Origin: Thaumasiovibrio sp043421945
Lineage (GTDB): Bacteria; Pseudomonadota; Gammaproteobacteria; Enterobacterales; Vibrionaceae
NCBI GenBank assembly: GCA_043421945.1
Contig: JBHOGO010000019.1
Location: 1 to 58,691 of the forward strand
Direction of reading: 5' to 3'
Length of the DNA: 58,691 bases
In this document: piece by piece, positions 29,517 through 37,819 of the stretch
Position numbering within the stretch: the first letter of the stretch is position 1
Layout of the letters: every line of letters starts with the position of its first letter
The notes under the pieces: model-generated
The model's database searches: none
Seen by the model: only the letters and a program-made list of their open reading frames with translations
Told to the model about the DNA's origin: nothing
Translations under genes and position numbers: made by a program

Positions 29517-31385
29517 TTAATCTTCTGCCAATGCTTGCGTGTAGATAAACTGATCATCACTGCTAACAACGATATTGTTGTTGAGGAAATTACGCCCCAG
29601 GATCATGCTGTATTCAAAGCTTGTTCTGTCACGCAAGTTAACATCAACCGACTTCTCCAGATCTCCCATCTTAACTGTCATACGAACAACTGGGCGGGCA
29701 ATCGACGCTTCGCCAGGGCGAGGCTTAACACGCATTTCGCTGACGAGTCGTTTCGTGAACTCTTCTTCAATACCTTGAGCGTTCTGATAGGTAAAGCGTA
29801 CCCACGAGCGTCCATCTTTCTCAAACACATTAATATCTGTAGCACTCAACGAGCTCACATCTGCGCCAGTATCCAATTTAGCTGGGAACGTTAGTTCATC
29901 AATCGTCACGCTTTCAACATAACCCGCCTCAATCGGCGCCGTTTTTTCAAACAGCTCCTCAGATCGTGTATTCACTAATAGAGGCTGTGTCAGCATCGTC
30001 GGAGAAACCAATAAGCGCGAGACGCCATCATTACTTGGCTGAACAGCAATGCGATGCACCTTTTCTGCGGTATAAAAGCGCAGCTCAGGTTCGATGGTCA
30101 CACGCTTTGAAGCGCCAGCCGTTAGTCTTGATGCAATGGGCAAACTGAGCGCATGGTCATCATCATTTGTATCCGTTAGCGTAAAGCTCAAGGTACTTTT
30201 TGGTTCTTCACTCGATTGGGTAACAGTCAACACTGGTGTTCTAATCACTAAAGATGGCTCTGCAATGACCTCCACACCTTCAACATAGATACGCTCTTTA
30301 GGGCTGATTACGAACAGATCTTCTTTCTCTGCTCGCGCTGTTATCGACTCTAAGCCTTCTTCCGTTAAATATTGTTGAGATATATCCACCATGAAAAAGC
30401 GACTGAGGGTATCGGTACCAAGGCGCAATTGACTCTGGCTTTCTGAACGATCGGATAAATAGACCTCGATATGATCGGTCGCGGCATTCTCACCAAACTG
30501 AACAGGAATATAAACCAGTGGTCGGGGCCCATCACTGAATGGCACCATTCTCACTAAAGGGACAGTTAAATGACGACGGCTCTGGTCACTATTTTCTGTC
30601 GAAAACGACACCATGCCATTCTCTTCATCAATAGTGATATTGCTGGCATGGAATGCGCTATAGCGGTTGCTTAAAGAGATACTGACTTCGATAGGCATAT
30701 CGTTAATAAAGGCGCGCTCTTTGCGACCTATCACACGTGCTTGCTCTTGTAGCTGCAGGTAGTCATAACCCGCATCAACCCATGCGTGCTCACGTAAAAA
30801 TGTCTTACCGATAAGTGCAGGAACAGAGAATCGAGAGCGATCCGCTAAATTGACCTCAGTTTCAACACTTAGCCCCGCTATTGTTAACGGCATGACGACG
30901 ACAGGACGATATAAAAAGCCATCGTTATCTCTCGCCTTCACCAGTGCAATACGCAAAAGTGGCGTGCGATGAGAGACCATCTCTCCCGTATAAGGATGCG
31001 GTATATCAAACTCGACCATGATGTCAGTAATATCATCACGATCGCGCAGCTCTGTGCCACGAACCTCATTGTACTCTTCAATGATAGCGGCGATTAGCGT
31101 ATCGCCTTCAAGACCATCAAACATGTCATCTCTTGGAATAATCTTAATATTTTCTGCATGAATAGAGGTCGAATCAGCCCCTGTATCAATTTTTGCAGGG
31201 AACCCAACACCGGATAACGCTGGAATACTATTAAATTCGAGAAGCTCAGTGCGCCCTAATACAAGTCGCCCGTCAATAGAGGTAGGGTGAGAAAAAAGTC
31301 GGTCTTCCGTATTCATTTCAGTCGAGTGGGTGATAAAAGAGCATACCGTAGTCGCTATGAAGGTTAAGGTGCGCCAAAACTGCAT
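29517..31385 (-). CDS. retropepsin-like zinc-protease domain protein, two active-site copies
   Basis: A 622-aa exported protein from the ATG at 31385 (signal peptide MQFWRTLTFIATTVCSF). Two RimB/'ATP-dependent zinc protease'-type domains are present, each with a DTGAD motif (about residues 67-71 and 505-509) in the contexts FPAKIDTGADSTSIHA and FPAKLDTGADVSSLSA. Each ends with a strand such as LIGKTFLREHAWVD or ILGRNFLNNNIVV. A third, related but motif-less domain (VYIPVQFGENAATDHIEVYLSD, RLGTDTLSRFFMVDIS) lies between. The family is aspartic-protease-like despite its name. Cytoplasmic members act with RimK; this one is secreted and much longer than the usual roughly 160-aa single domain. Confidence 0.82.
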   Translation of the reverse strand: MQFWRTLTFIATTVCSFITHSTEMNTEDRLFSHPTSIDGRLVLGRTELLEFNSIPALSGVGFPAKIDTGADSTSIHAENIKIIPRDDMFDGLEGDTLIAAIIEEYNEVRGTELRDRDDITDIMVEFDIPHPYTGEMVSHRTPLLRIALVKARDNDGFLYRPVVVMPLTIAGLSVETEVNLADRSRFSVPALIGKTFLREHAWVDAGYDYLQLQEQARVIGRKERAFINDMPIEVSISLSNRYSAFHASNITIDEENGMVSFSTENSDQSRRHLTVPLVRMVPFSDGPRPLVYIPVQFGENAATDHIEVYLSDRSESQSQLRLGTDTLSRFFMVDISQQYLTEEGLESITARAEKEDLFVISPKERIYVEGVEVIAEPSLVIRTPVLTVTQSSEEPKSTLSFTLTDTNDDDHALSLPIASRLTAGASKRVTIEPELRFYTAEKVHRIAVQPSNDGVSRLLVSPTMLTQPLLVNTRSEELFEKTAPIEAGYVESVTIDELTFPAKLDTGADVSSLSATDINVFEKDGRSWVRFTYQNAQGIEEEFTKRLVSEMRVKPRPGEASIARPVVRMTVKMGDLEKSVDVNLRDRTSFEYSMILGRNFLNNNIVVSSDDQFIYTQALAED

Positions 31386-31642
31386 GAATTCATTGTCTCC
31401 AGATTCCCAATAAGGGAATGGTTCACGCATATCGTGTGGCTTCACAATATGCAGAAAAAGGTGAATCTATCGATTATATATCATCTCAACACGAACTTTG
31501 TATCGAGACTCATCACCTTGGGTGTTATTTAAAGACAATCAAGTTTGCACACAAGTTCAAGATCTGTGTCGATTTCACTCTGCCACCAGCCAAAATGTAC
31601 TATAACCTAATGATATTATTACTGTAAGAAATGGAGATTCCT

Positions 31643-33400
31643 ATGCAGAGATCAATACTCAAGCCTGCTGTCTTAGGCGTTATGGTGAGCGCTTTTTCCG
31701 CAGGCAGCGTTTTTGCTCAACAAACAACGGATGTGATAAGCCCTGAATTAAGCAGCGGATACGAAACCAAAGATGCGGTGACAGCCAAGTCTTTCATGGT
31801 CGCCAGTGCTAACCCACTCGCTACGGACGCGGGGTATGCGGTACTCGACAATGGTGGGAACGCCATTGATGCTATGGTCGCGGTGCAAGCCATGCTTGGG
31901 CTCGTCGAACCACAATCCTCAGGTTTAGGTGGGGGAGCATTCCTCATTTACTATGATGCGAGTACCAAAACACTGACAAGCTTTGATGGTAGAGAGACAG
32001 CACCACTCGATGTCACCCCAGCGCTATTCTTGGATGAAAACGGCAAACCCTTAGCCTTCTATGATGCAGTCGTTGGAGGGCGCTCAGTCGGCACACCGGG
32101 TACGGTCAAGCTGATGCACTCCCTTCATCAACGATACGGCTCTGCATCATGGGCGGAACTATTAGCCCCCGCCACGAAAACAGCCAATGAAGGATTTGAG
32201 GTGTCGCCTCGCCTTGCTGGCGCCATTGCGGCCGACAAAGAACGACTCTCTCGCTACCCAACAACGAAAGACTATTTTTTTAACCCTGATGGCTCACCAC
32301 TCGCCGAAGGCACTCGCTTATTAAACCCTACCTATGCGCAAACATTATCCACCCTCGCAACAGGCGGCGCAGATGCGTTTTATCAGGGACAAATAGCGAA
32401 AGATATCGTCAAGCAAGTTCAAGAGACCTCCGATAACCCCGGGGTACTTGCCCTAAAAGACTTCACTGCCTACGACATTAAAGAGCGGGCTGTTGTCTGT
32501 GCGCCTTACCAACAATTTGATATCTGTGGTATGGGACCACCCAGCTCTGGCGCACTGACTGTCGGCCAGATCCTCGGCATGGTGTCACACTTTGATCTCA
32601 AAAAGCATGGCGAAAAGAGTCCAATTAGCTGGCAAATCATTGGTGATGCCTCTCGATTAGCGTTTGCCGATCGTGGACGGTATATGGCAGATTCGGACTA
32701 TGTCCCCATGCCTGAAGGACTTCTAGACCCTCAGTATCTTAAAGCTCGCGCGGCATTAATTACCGAAGGCAAAGCCCTTTCTGATGTTGATGCTGGTATG
32801 CCACCATGGGAAGCCCCTGTCGCCCGAGCAACGCTTCCAGCCATTGAGCTACCTTCAACAACACACGTAGTGATCGCCGATGCCTTGGGTAACATCGTCT
32901 CCATGACAAGCACAATAGAGAATGGGTTTGGATCGCGACTGATGAGCAACGGTTTTTTGCTTAATAACGAATTAACCGATTTTGCCTTCGCGCCACATAA
33001 GGCAGGCACTCTTATCGCGAACCGCGTAGAGCCGGGAAAACGACCTCGCTCTTCTATGGCACCAACCATTGTCATGAAAGATAATCAGCCTTATATGGCG
33101 ATCGGCTCTCCTGGCGGCTCAAGAATCATTGGCTACGTCGTCAATGCACTGATCCGGCATCTCACGTGGGATTTCGATATTCAAGCCGCTATCTCCGCTC
33201 CGCACGCCTTAAACCGCTTCGGTACTTACGATGTTGAGGCCCAAAGTGAAGCGGAAAAGCTGATTGAGCCACTAGAGCAGATGGGCTTCCCAGTGAGTGT
33301 CAGGGATCTCAATTCTGGCCTTCAGGCGATTTTGATTCAAAATGGTGAGTTAATTGGTGCCGCTGACCCTCGACGTGAAGGCACAGTAAAAGGCAAGTAG
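31643..33400 (+). CDS. ggt: gamma-glutamyltransferase
   Basis: A 585-aa periplasmic Ntn-hydrolase. The start at 31643 is chosen over 31631 because GGAG lies 6 bases upstream of it. The signal peptide is MQRSILKPAVLGVMVSAFSA. Substrate-binding FDGRETAP contains the gamma-glutamyl Arg. The autoprocessing nucleophile is Thr406 (ELPSTTHVVIADALGN), and GSPGGSRII forms the oxyanion loop. It cleaves glutathione and other gamma-glutamyl compounds. It is full length against the E. coli enzyme (580 aa). It is convergent with the LysE exporter, the stops being 16 bases apart within a tandem duplication. Confidence 0.93.
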   Translation: MQRSILKPAVLGVMVSAFSAGSVFAQQTTDVISPELSSGYETKDAVTAKSFMVASANPLATDAGYAVLDNGGNAIDAMVAVQAMLGLVEPQSSGLGGGAFLIYYDASTKTLTSFDGRETAPLDVTPALFLDENGKPLAFYDAVVGGRSVGTPGTVKLMHSLHQRYGSASWAELLAPATKTANEGFEVSPRLAGAIAADKERLSRYPTTKDYFFNPDGSPLAEGTRLLNPTYAQTLSTLATGGADAFYQGQIAKDIVKQVQETSDNPGVLALKDFTAYDIKERAVVCAPYQQFDICGMGPPSSGALTVGQILGMVSHFDLKKHGEKSPISWQIIGDASRLAFADRGRYMADSDYVPMPEGLLDPQYLKARAALITEGKALSDVDAGMPPWEAPVARATLPAIELPSTTHVVIADALGNIVSMTSTIENGFGSRLMSNGFLLNNELTDFAFAPHKAGTLIANRVEPGKRPRSSMAPTIVMKDNQPYMAIGSPGGSRIIGYVVNALIRHLTWDFDIQAAISAPHALNRFGTYDVEAQSEAEKLIEPLEQMGFPVSVRDLNSGLQAILIQNGELIGAADPRREGTVKGK

Positions 33401-33427
33401 CTACGACATTGAGTAGCTACAACATTG
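33396..33427. repeat. 16-bp tandem duplication spanning both stop codons
   Basis: AGTAGCTACGACATTG and AGTAGCTACAACATTG are adjacent, with one difference. The first unit holds the ggt TAG, and the second holds the TAG of the LysE gene read on the minus strand, because GTAGCTAC is its own reverse complement. Confidence 0.8.
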
Positions 33428-34004
33428 GGATCACTGCGGCTAATAATAAACCAGCCATGCCATAGTTAAACCATTGTACGCGCTGGGGGTTGGTTAATAG
33501 GGTTTGCAGCTGCTTGCCGGCTGCTGCCCAAATCGACACTGAAGGGATATTCACAACACTAAATGCCAAAGAGACTAACAGCACTCCTTGCCAATCTGCC
33601 GTCACATTATAAACAGTAACAGCAGTAAGGGCCATCGACCATGCTTTAGGGTTGATCCACTGAAAATTGGCCGCTGCAATGAAGGTCATTGGTTTGTACT
33701 CTCCAGTATCGCTTATAGTCCCTCGGCTGCATGCTATTTTCCAAGCTAGATAAACCAAGTAACCCACACTACCAATTTGCATCACCTGATGAAGCGCAGG
33801 GTAAGCTTGAAAAACACCCATCAATCCAACACCAACCAAAACAACCATCACACTAAAACCGACCACAATACCCAGCATATGTGGAATCGTTCTGAAAAAG
33901 CCCACATTCGCACCAGATGCCATTAGCATAATGTTGTTCGGTCCTGGTGATACCGTCGATACAAACGCAAACGTTAGTAGAGCAACAATCTGTTGATAAT
34001 CCAT
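33417..34004 (-). CDS. LysE/RhtB-family amino-acid exporter
   Basis: A 195-aa inner-membrane protein from the ATG at 34004 (GAGG 5 bases upstream). It has about six helices and the LysE signature FVSTVSPGPNNIMLMASGANVGF near the N-terminus, followed by HMLGIVVGF and QIGSVGYLVYLAWKI. It is divergent from an Lrp/AsnC regulator, the classic LysE/LysG-type pairing, so it is probably induced by its amino-acid substrate. The substrate is not predictable from sequence. Confidence 0.88.
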   Translation of the reverse strand: MDYQQIVALLTFAFVSTVSPGPNNIMLMASGANVGFFRTIPHMLGIVVGFSVMVVLVGVGLMGVFQAYPALHQVMQIGSVGYLVYLAWKIACSRGTISDTGEYKPMTFIAAANFQWINPKAWSMALTAVTVYNVTADWQGVLLVSLAFSVVNIPSVSIWAAAGKQLQTLLTNPQRVQWFNYGMAGLLLAAVIPML

Positions 34005-34188
34005 AAAACCCTCATCGTCATCATTCAAAAACTAAAAATTCAATGCGAAACGTACATACACTCAGCTAAAAAGAGGGTTTAGTTGACGCTATATGCCTTG
34101 AAATGCTAAAGATATGATAATTGCTATCGAGAGGGATTATCCATCTAAATAATCGCTTATCACCCTTTAATCACAATAAAATGAGCCT

Positions 34189-34632
34189 ATGGATAAGTTT
34201 GACGAAAGAATATTGCAAGAGCTAAAAAAGAATGGTCGCTTATCCAATGTCGACCTTGCCGATATAGTCGGTCTATCTCCCTCTGCGACACTGCGCCGTG
34301 TCCAAGAGATAGAGCGAAAAGGCATCATTAAAGGCTACCGTGCTGTTATTGATGGAGCGAAAGTAGGTATCGGCTTTATTGCGTATGTCACTGTGGGCTT
34401 GTCCAATCACAGTAAGCAATCTCAACTTGCCTTTGAAGATCAAATTCTTCAAGCCAATGAGGTGACGGAATGCCATAACATTACGGGTTCCAGTGAATAT
34501 CTATTGCGAGTAGAAACACGTGACTTGATAGGCTACAAGCATTTTCACTCTGATATCTTAGGTGAAATTCCTCAAGTAAATGCTATCTCGACGCTCGTAG
34601 TGATGGGCTCACCAAAAGATGACCGCCTCTAG
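34189..34632 (+). CDS. Lrp/AsnC-family transcriptional regulator
   Basis: A 147-aa protein: N-terminal HTH (DKFDERILQELKKNGRLSNVDLADIVGLSPSATLRRVQEIERKG, quoted here by its position, residues 2-46) and a C-terminal RAM ligand domain (VTECHNITGSSEYLLRVETRD). It is divergent from the exporter with a 184-base shared promoter region. It likely controls the exporter in response to an amino acid. Confidence 0.88.
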   Translation: MDKFDERILQELKKNGRLSNVDLADIVGLSPSATLRRVQEIERKGIIKGYRAVIDGAKVGIGFIAYVTVGLSNHSKQSQLAFEDQILQANEVTECHNITGSSEYLLRVETRDLIGYKHFHSDILGEIPQVNAISTLVVMGSPKDDRL

Positions 34633-34798
34633 TGAATTTATTGCTAGTAGTTAACATCAAGCACGTTTTAACATAAGTCTCGTTTTTCGTGCCGCCACAT
34701 TCTCGCCACAATTCATCTTAATTGATCATAAACACTCCCTTATTTCGCCCTGTTCATTTGGTTTACTTAACGCAATACTTCTTTAAACGGAATTCACT

Positions 34799-37027
34799 AT
34801 GTTGCGTATCTCTCGAAATCAAAACCGAAAACAAAATCGAAATCAGAGCCGTACACGTGTAGCGCGAGCCTTTCTTAAACTCTCTCGTTGGGTATCACCC
34901 ACGATTATTCTTGTGGCATTGACGATCCCTGCTTTTGCATCCCTAGAGCAAGCTGGGAATCCTTCAACCGCAACGGATGCTTACGGGTTAATCTACCGTG
35001 ATGAGCAAAGCCAACATACTGCTCTATTACTGCATACCGATGTTCGTATGAGCGTTAATGGGCTCATTAATCGAGTGACGGTTAAGCAAACATTCACTAA
35101 CCCTTCAGATAACTGGATCAGTGGTCATTACCGTTTTCCTTTGCCAGAAAATGCAGCCGCTGACCAACTACGACTATGGATAGGTGAACGGTATATTGAA
35201 GGAGAGATTCAGCCTAAACAGAAAGCGCAAGCACAATACCAACAAGCCAAATCAGCAGGCAAAAAAGCGACTCTAGTCGCTCAGGATCGTCCAAATATTT
35301 TCTCAACATCGGTTGCTAACATCGCACCACATGAACGAGTGACTGTCGAAATCGAATATCAACAGTCGATCGACTATGATGACAACGAATTCAATCTTCG
35401 CTTCCCAGCTGTGATCAACCCGCGTTATACCCCCAACTCTCATCACGGTGCTAAGACAAATAATACGATGAGAAAGCACGCAGCCAGCTCCCCACAAAGC
35501 AGCGCCCAAACACCCCCACCCTCTCTCCCCCCTAGCCTAACGGAAACACCGATGCTAAGCGGAGGCTGGGGGATTATCGGTCACACGGTCGATGATGAAA
35601 TGCTGCAAGTTACAGCAACCCACCAGCCACGGACGGTTCCTAATATTCCATTTAACCTGCTTGTTGACCTCGACGCTGGGCAACCGATCTCTCATATAGA
35701 GAGTTCAGGGTATTCCACAAAGAAAAGCCGAATCACAGACCAACACTACCAACTATCACTCGATTCACCTGCCATTGCTGATCGTGACTTTGTGCTTAAT
35801 TGGCAACTTGAAGCAACTCAGCAACCTAACGCAGCCCTTTTTCAACAGCACCATAGCACTAACGACACCCACTACGGCTTAATGATGCTCATGCCACCAC
35901 AAAGTGAGTCTTTCAATGCGATTCCCCAGCATATGACTTTTGTGTTTGATATCTCGGGGTCAATGTTTGGCGAATCGATGACACAAGCAAAACAGGCACT
36001 TCAATATGGGCTGACTCGACTCTCAACAACTGACTATTTCAACATCATTATTTTTAACCATGAAGCCTATCGATATACTCATGAGCCCCAACCCGCTAAC
36101 GAAAAAAACGTTGCGCAAGCAATGGACTTCATCTCAGGATTAGAAGCGAATGGTGGCACTGAAATGGCGAAAGCGCTGACATTAGCATTTGAAGAGCCGA
36201 CCTATCGAGATGTGCTCAATCAGGTGGTATTTATCACTGATGGCAGTGTGACAAACGAAGAACAGCTCTTTAAGCAGATAATACGTGAACGCGGTGAGAA
36301 AAGGTTATTCACTGTCGGCATTGGCTCTGCGCCAAACAGCTATTTCATGCGTCGTGCAGCAATAGCAGGAAAAGGCACCTATACCTACGTCAATCAAACG
36401 AAGGATATCGTGAAGCCAATAGGACAGCTTTTTGATCGTATAAGCGCACCTGCGATGCGAGATATACAGCTTCGCTGGGATTCTGGTGAACCTGTTGATT
36501 TTTGGCCTAACCCTCTCCCCGACCTCTACCTTAATCAACCCATTCACGTTGCTTTCTCCATTCCAGATGGCGCTAAATCTATCAACATCACAGGAAAAAC
36601 TCAGGCATCAACGCTGAGCGAACCGTGGACTCAAAAAGTCATTCTCGCGGACGTACACCGTGAAGCGACAGGCATCAATGTGCTTTGGGCAAGAAATCAA
36701 ATAGACAGCATTGAGTTATCTCCATCCTTGTCTGCAACAGAGAAACAGCAACAGATCTTGCAGCTTGGGCTCGAACATCATCTCGTCACCGCACATACCA
36801 GCTTAATCGCGGTTGATAAAACACCCAGTAAGCCTGAATTTGAAGACGCGATGGACAAAACGATAAGCCCGCACTTACCCGCAGGCAGCTCTGCACAGCT
36901 GGTGGGATCAACCATGGCACAAACAGGTAATAACAGCGCTATCTTCATTTTCTTAGGATCACTATTCAGCCTCTTTAGCATCGTGACAATCCGCGTTGCC
37001 CAAAAAGCAGTCAAGCTATCTATGTAA
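34799..37027 (+). CDS. marine proteobacterial sortase target protein (VIT and vWA)
   Basis: A 742-aa exported protein. The long basic N-terminus leads into a signal anchor (WVSPTIILVALTIPAFA). A VIT domain follows at about 55-185 (VRMSVNGLINRVTVKQTFTN, GHYRFPLPENAAADQL, NIFSTSVANIAPHERVTVEI). A vWA domain is at about 378-545 with the MIDAS motif VFDISGSM and FITDGSVTNE. At the C-terminus are a sorting-signal-like AQTGNN, a hydrophobic helix (SAIFIFLGSLFSLFSIVTI) and a basic tail. It is followed 87 bases later by its cognate sortase. The sorting signal deviates from LPxTG, as usual for this family. It is probably anchored at the cell surface or periplasm. Confidence 0.9.
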   Translation: MLRISRNQNRKQNRNQSRTRVARAFLKLSRWVSPTIILVALTIPAFASLEQAGNPSTATDAYGLIYRDEQSQHTALLLHTDVRMSVNGLINRVTVKQTFTNPSDNWISGHYRFPLPENAAADQLRLWIGERYIEGEIQPKQKAQAQYQQAKSAGKKATLVAQDRPNIFSTSVANIAPHERVTVEIEYQQSIDYDDNEFNLRFPAVINPRYTPNSHHGAKTNNTMRKHAASSPQSSAQTPPPSLPPSLTETPMLSGGWGIIGHTVDDEMLQVTATHQPRTVPNIPFNLLVDLDAGQPISHIESSGYSTKKSRITDQHYQLSLDSPAIADRDFVLNWQLEATQQPNAALFQQHHSTNDTHYGLMMLMPPQSESFNAIPQHMTFVFDISGSMFGESMTQAKQALQYGLTRLSTTDYFNIIIFNHEAYRYTHEPQPANEKNVAQAMDFISGLEANGGTEMAKALTLAFEEPTYRDVLNQVVFITDGSVTNEEQLFKQIIRERGEKRLFTVGIGSAPNSYFMRRAAIAGKGTYTYVNQTKDIVKPIGQLFDRISAPAMRDIQLRWDSGEPVDFWPNPLPDLYLNQPIHVAFSIPDGAKSINITGKTQASTLSEPWTQKVILADVHREATGINVLWARNQIDSIELSPSLSATEKQQQILQLGLEHHLVTAHTSLIAVDKTPSKPEFEDAMDKTISPHLPAGSSAQLVGSTMAQTGNNSAIFIFLGSLFSLFSIVTIRVAQKAVKLSM

Positions 37028-37114
37028 AAGAAGCTTGTGCAAGAGAAGCTTATATATGAAGGGAATAAGCAAGCCCCGATTACGGTTCCATCTTAAATCG
37101 ATAAGGCTTAAAAC

Positions 37115-37819
37115 ATGGTCAAATTTCACTCCAAACTGCATTGGCAGCTTCTTATCTATGCCAGTATCACAGTACTCTGTCTGTCTGGCTTTATGCTGGG
37201 GAAGGGTGTTTATATACAGGCGAAAGGCTGGGTTGCCCAATGGCTTATTGCGGATGCTTGGAACGAACAACGCCACAGTGGCGGCATGAAACGCCCTTGG
37301 TCATGGGCTGATACATATCCCATTGCGGAGTTAGAGTTTGATGAAAAATCGGTCATTGTGCTTGCAGGGACGAGCGGACGAAACCTAGCCTTCGGACCCA
37401 CGCTGCAATTAAGTACCGCGCACCCAGAAAGCCCAGGGAATATCGTGATCTACGGGCACAATGACACTCACTTTCGTCGTCTCAATCAACTTGCTATTGG
37501 GGATATGGTCGCAATGACGGGGGCGTCTGGATATCGCGTTCAATATCGTGTGAGCCGTACATTGATTGCCCACGAGACAGAGATGGAACTAGTCAGTCAA
37601 ACGGCTACCGATCAACTGACGCTCGTGACATGTTACCCGTTTAGTGGGCTATCCCTTCGTGGTAGTGCCTTGAATTACCCTGCTGTTAGCCATGAACTGC
37701 TTTCAAATGGCGAGCTCCGCTTTGTAGTGATTGCGGAGCCCTTTTTCACAGCAGAAGTAACAGCCCGAAAGAGCCATGCAACGATGACGACTACAACCCT
37801 TTTAGGTAAGAGCGGTTGA
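37115..37819 (+). CDS. class GN sortase
   Basis: A 234-aa transpeptidase with one N-terminal membrane helix (LLIYASITVLCLSGFMLGKG, 12-31). The active site is His115 (IYGHNDTHF), Cys173 (LTLVTCYPF) and Arg182 (SLRGSALNY). This is the Gram-negative (marine proteobacterial) sortase group, always found next to a single VIT/vWA target as here. Its last 29 bases overlap the convergent U32 gene. Confidence 0.92.
   Translation: MVKFHSKLHWQLLIYASITVLCLSGFMLGKGVYIQAKGWVAQWLIADAWNEQRHSGGMKRPWSWADTYPIAELEFDEKSVIVLAGTSGRNLAFGPTLQLSTAHPESPGNIVIYGHNDTHFRRLNQLAIGDMVAMTGASGYRVQYRVSRTLIAHETEMELVSQTATDQLTLVTCYPFSGLSLRGSALNYPAVSHELLSNGELRFVVIAEPFFTAEVTARKSHATMTTTTLLGKSG

Noticed and set aside
36996..37289. 97-codon plus-strand frame between the sortase target and the sortase
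   Set aside because: It overlaps both real genes in another frame and has no ribosome-binding site.
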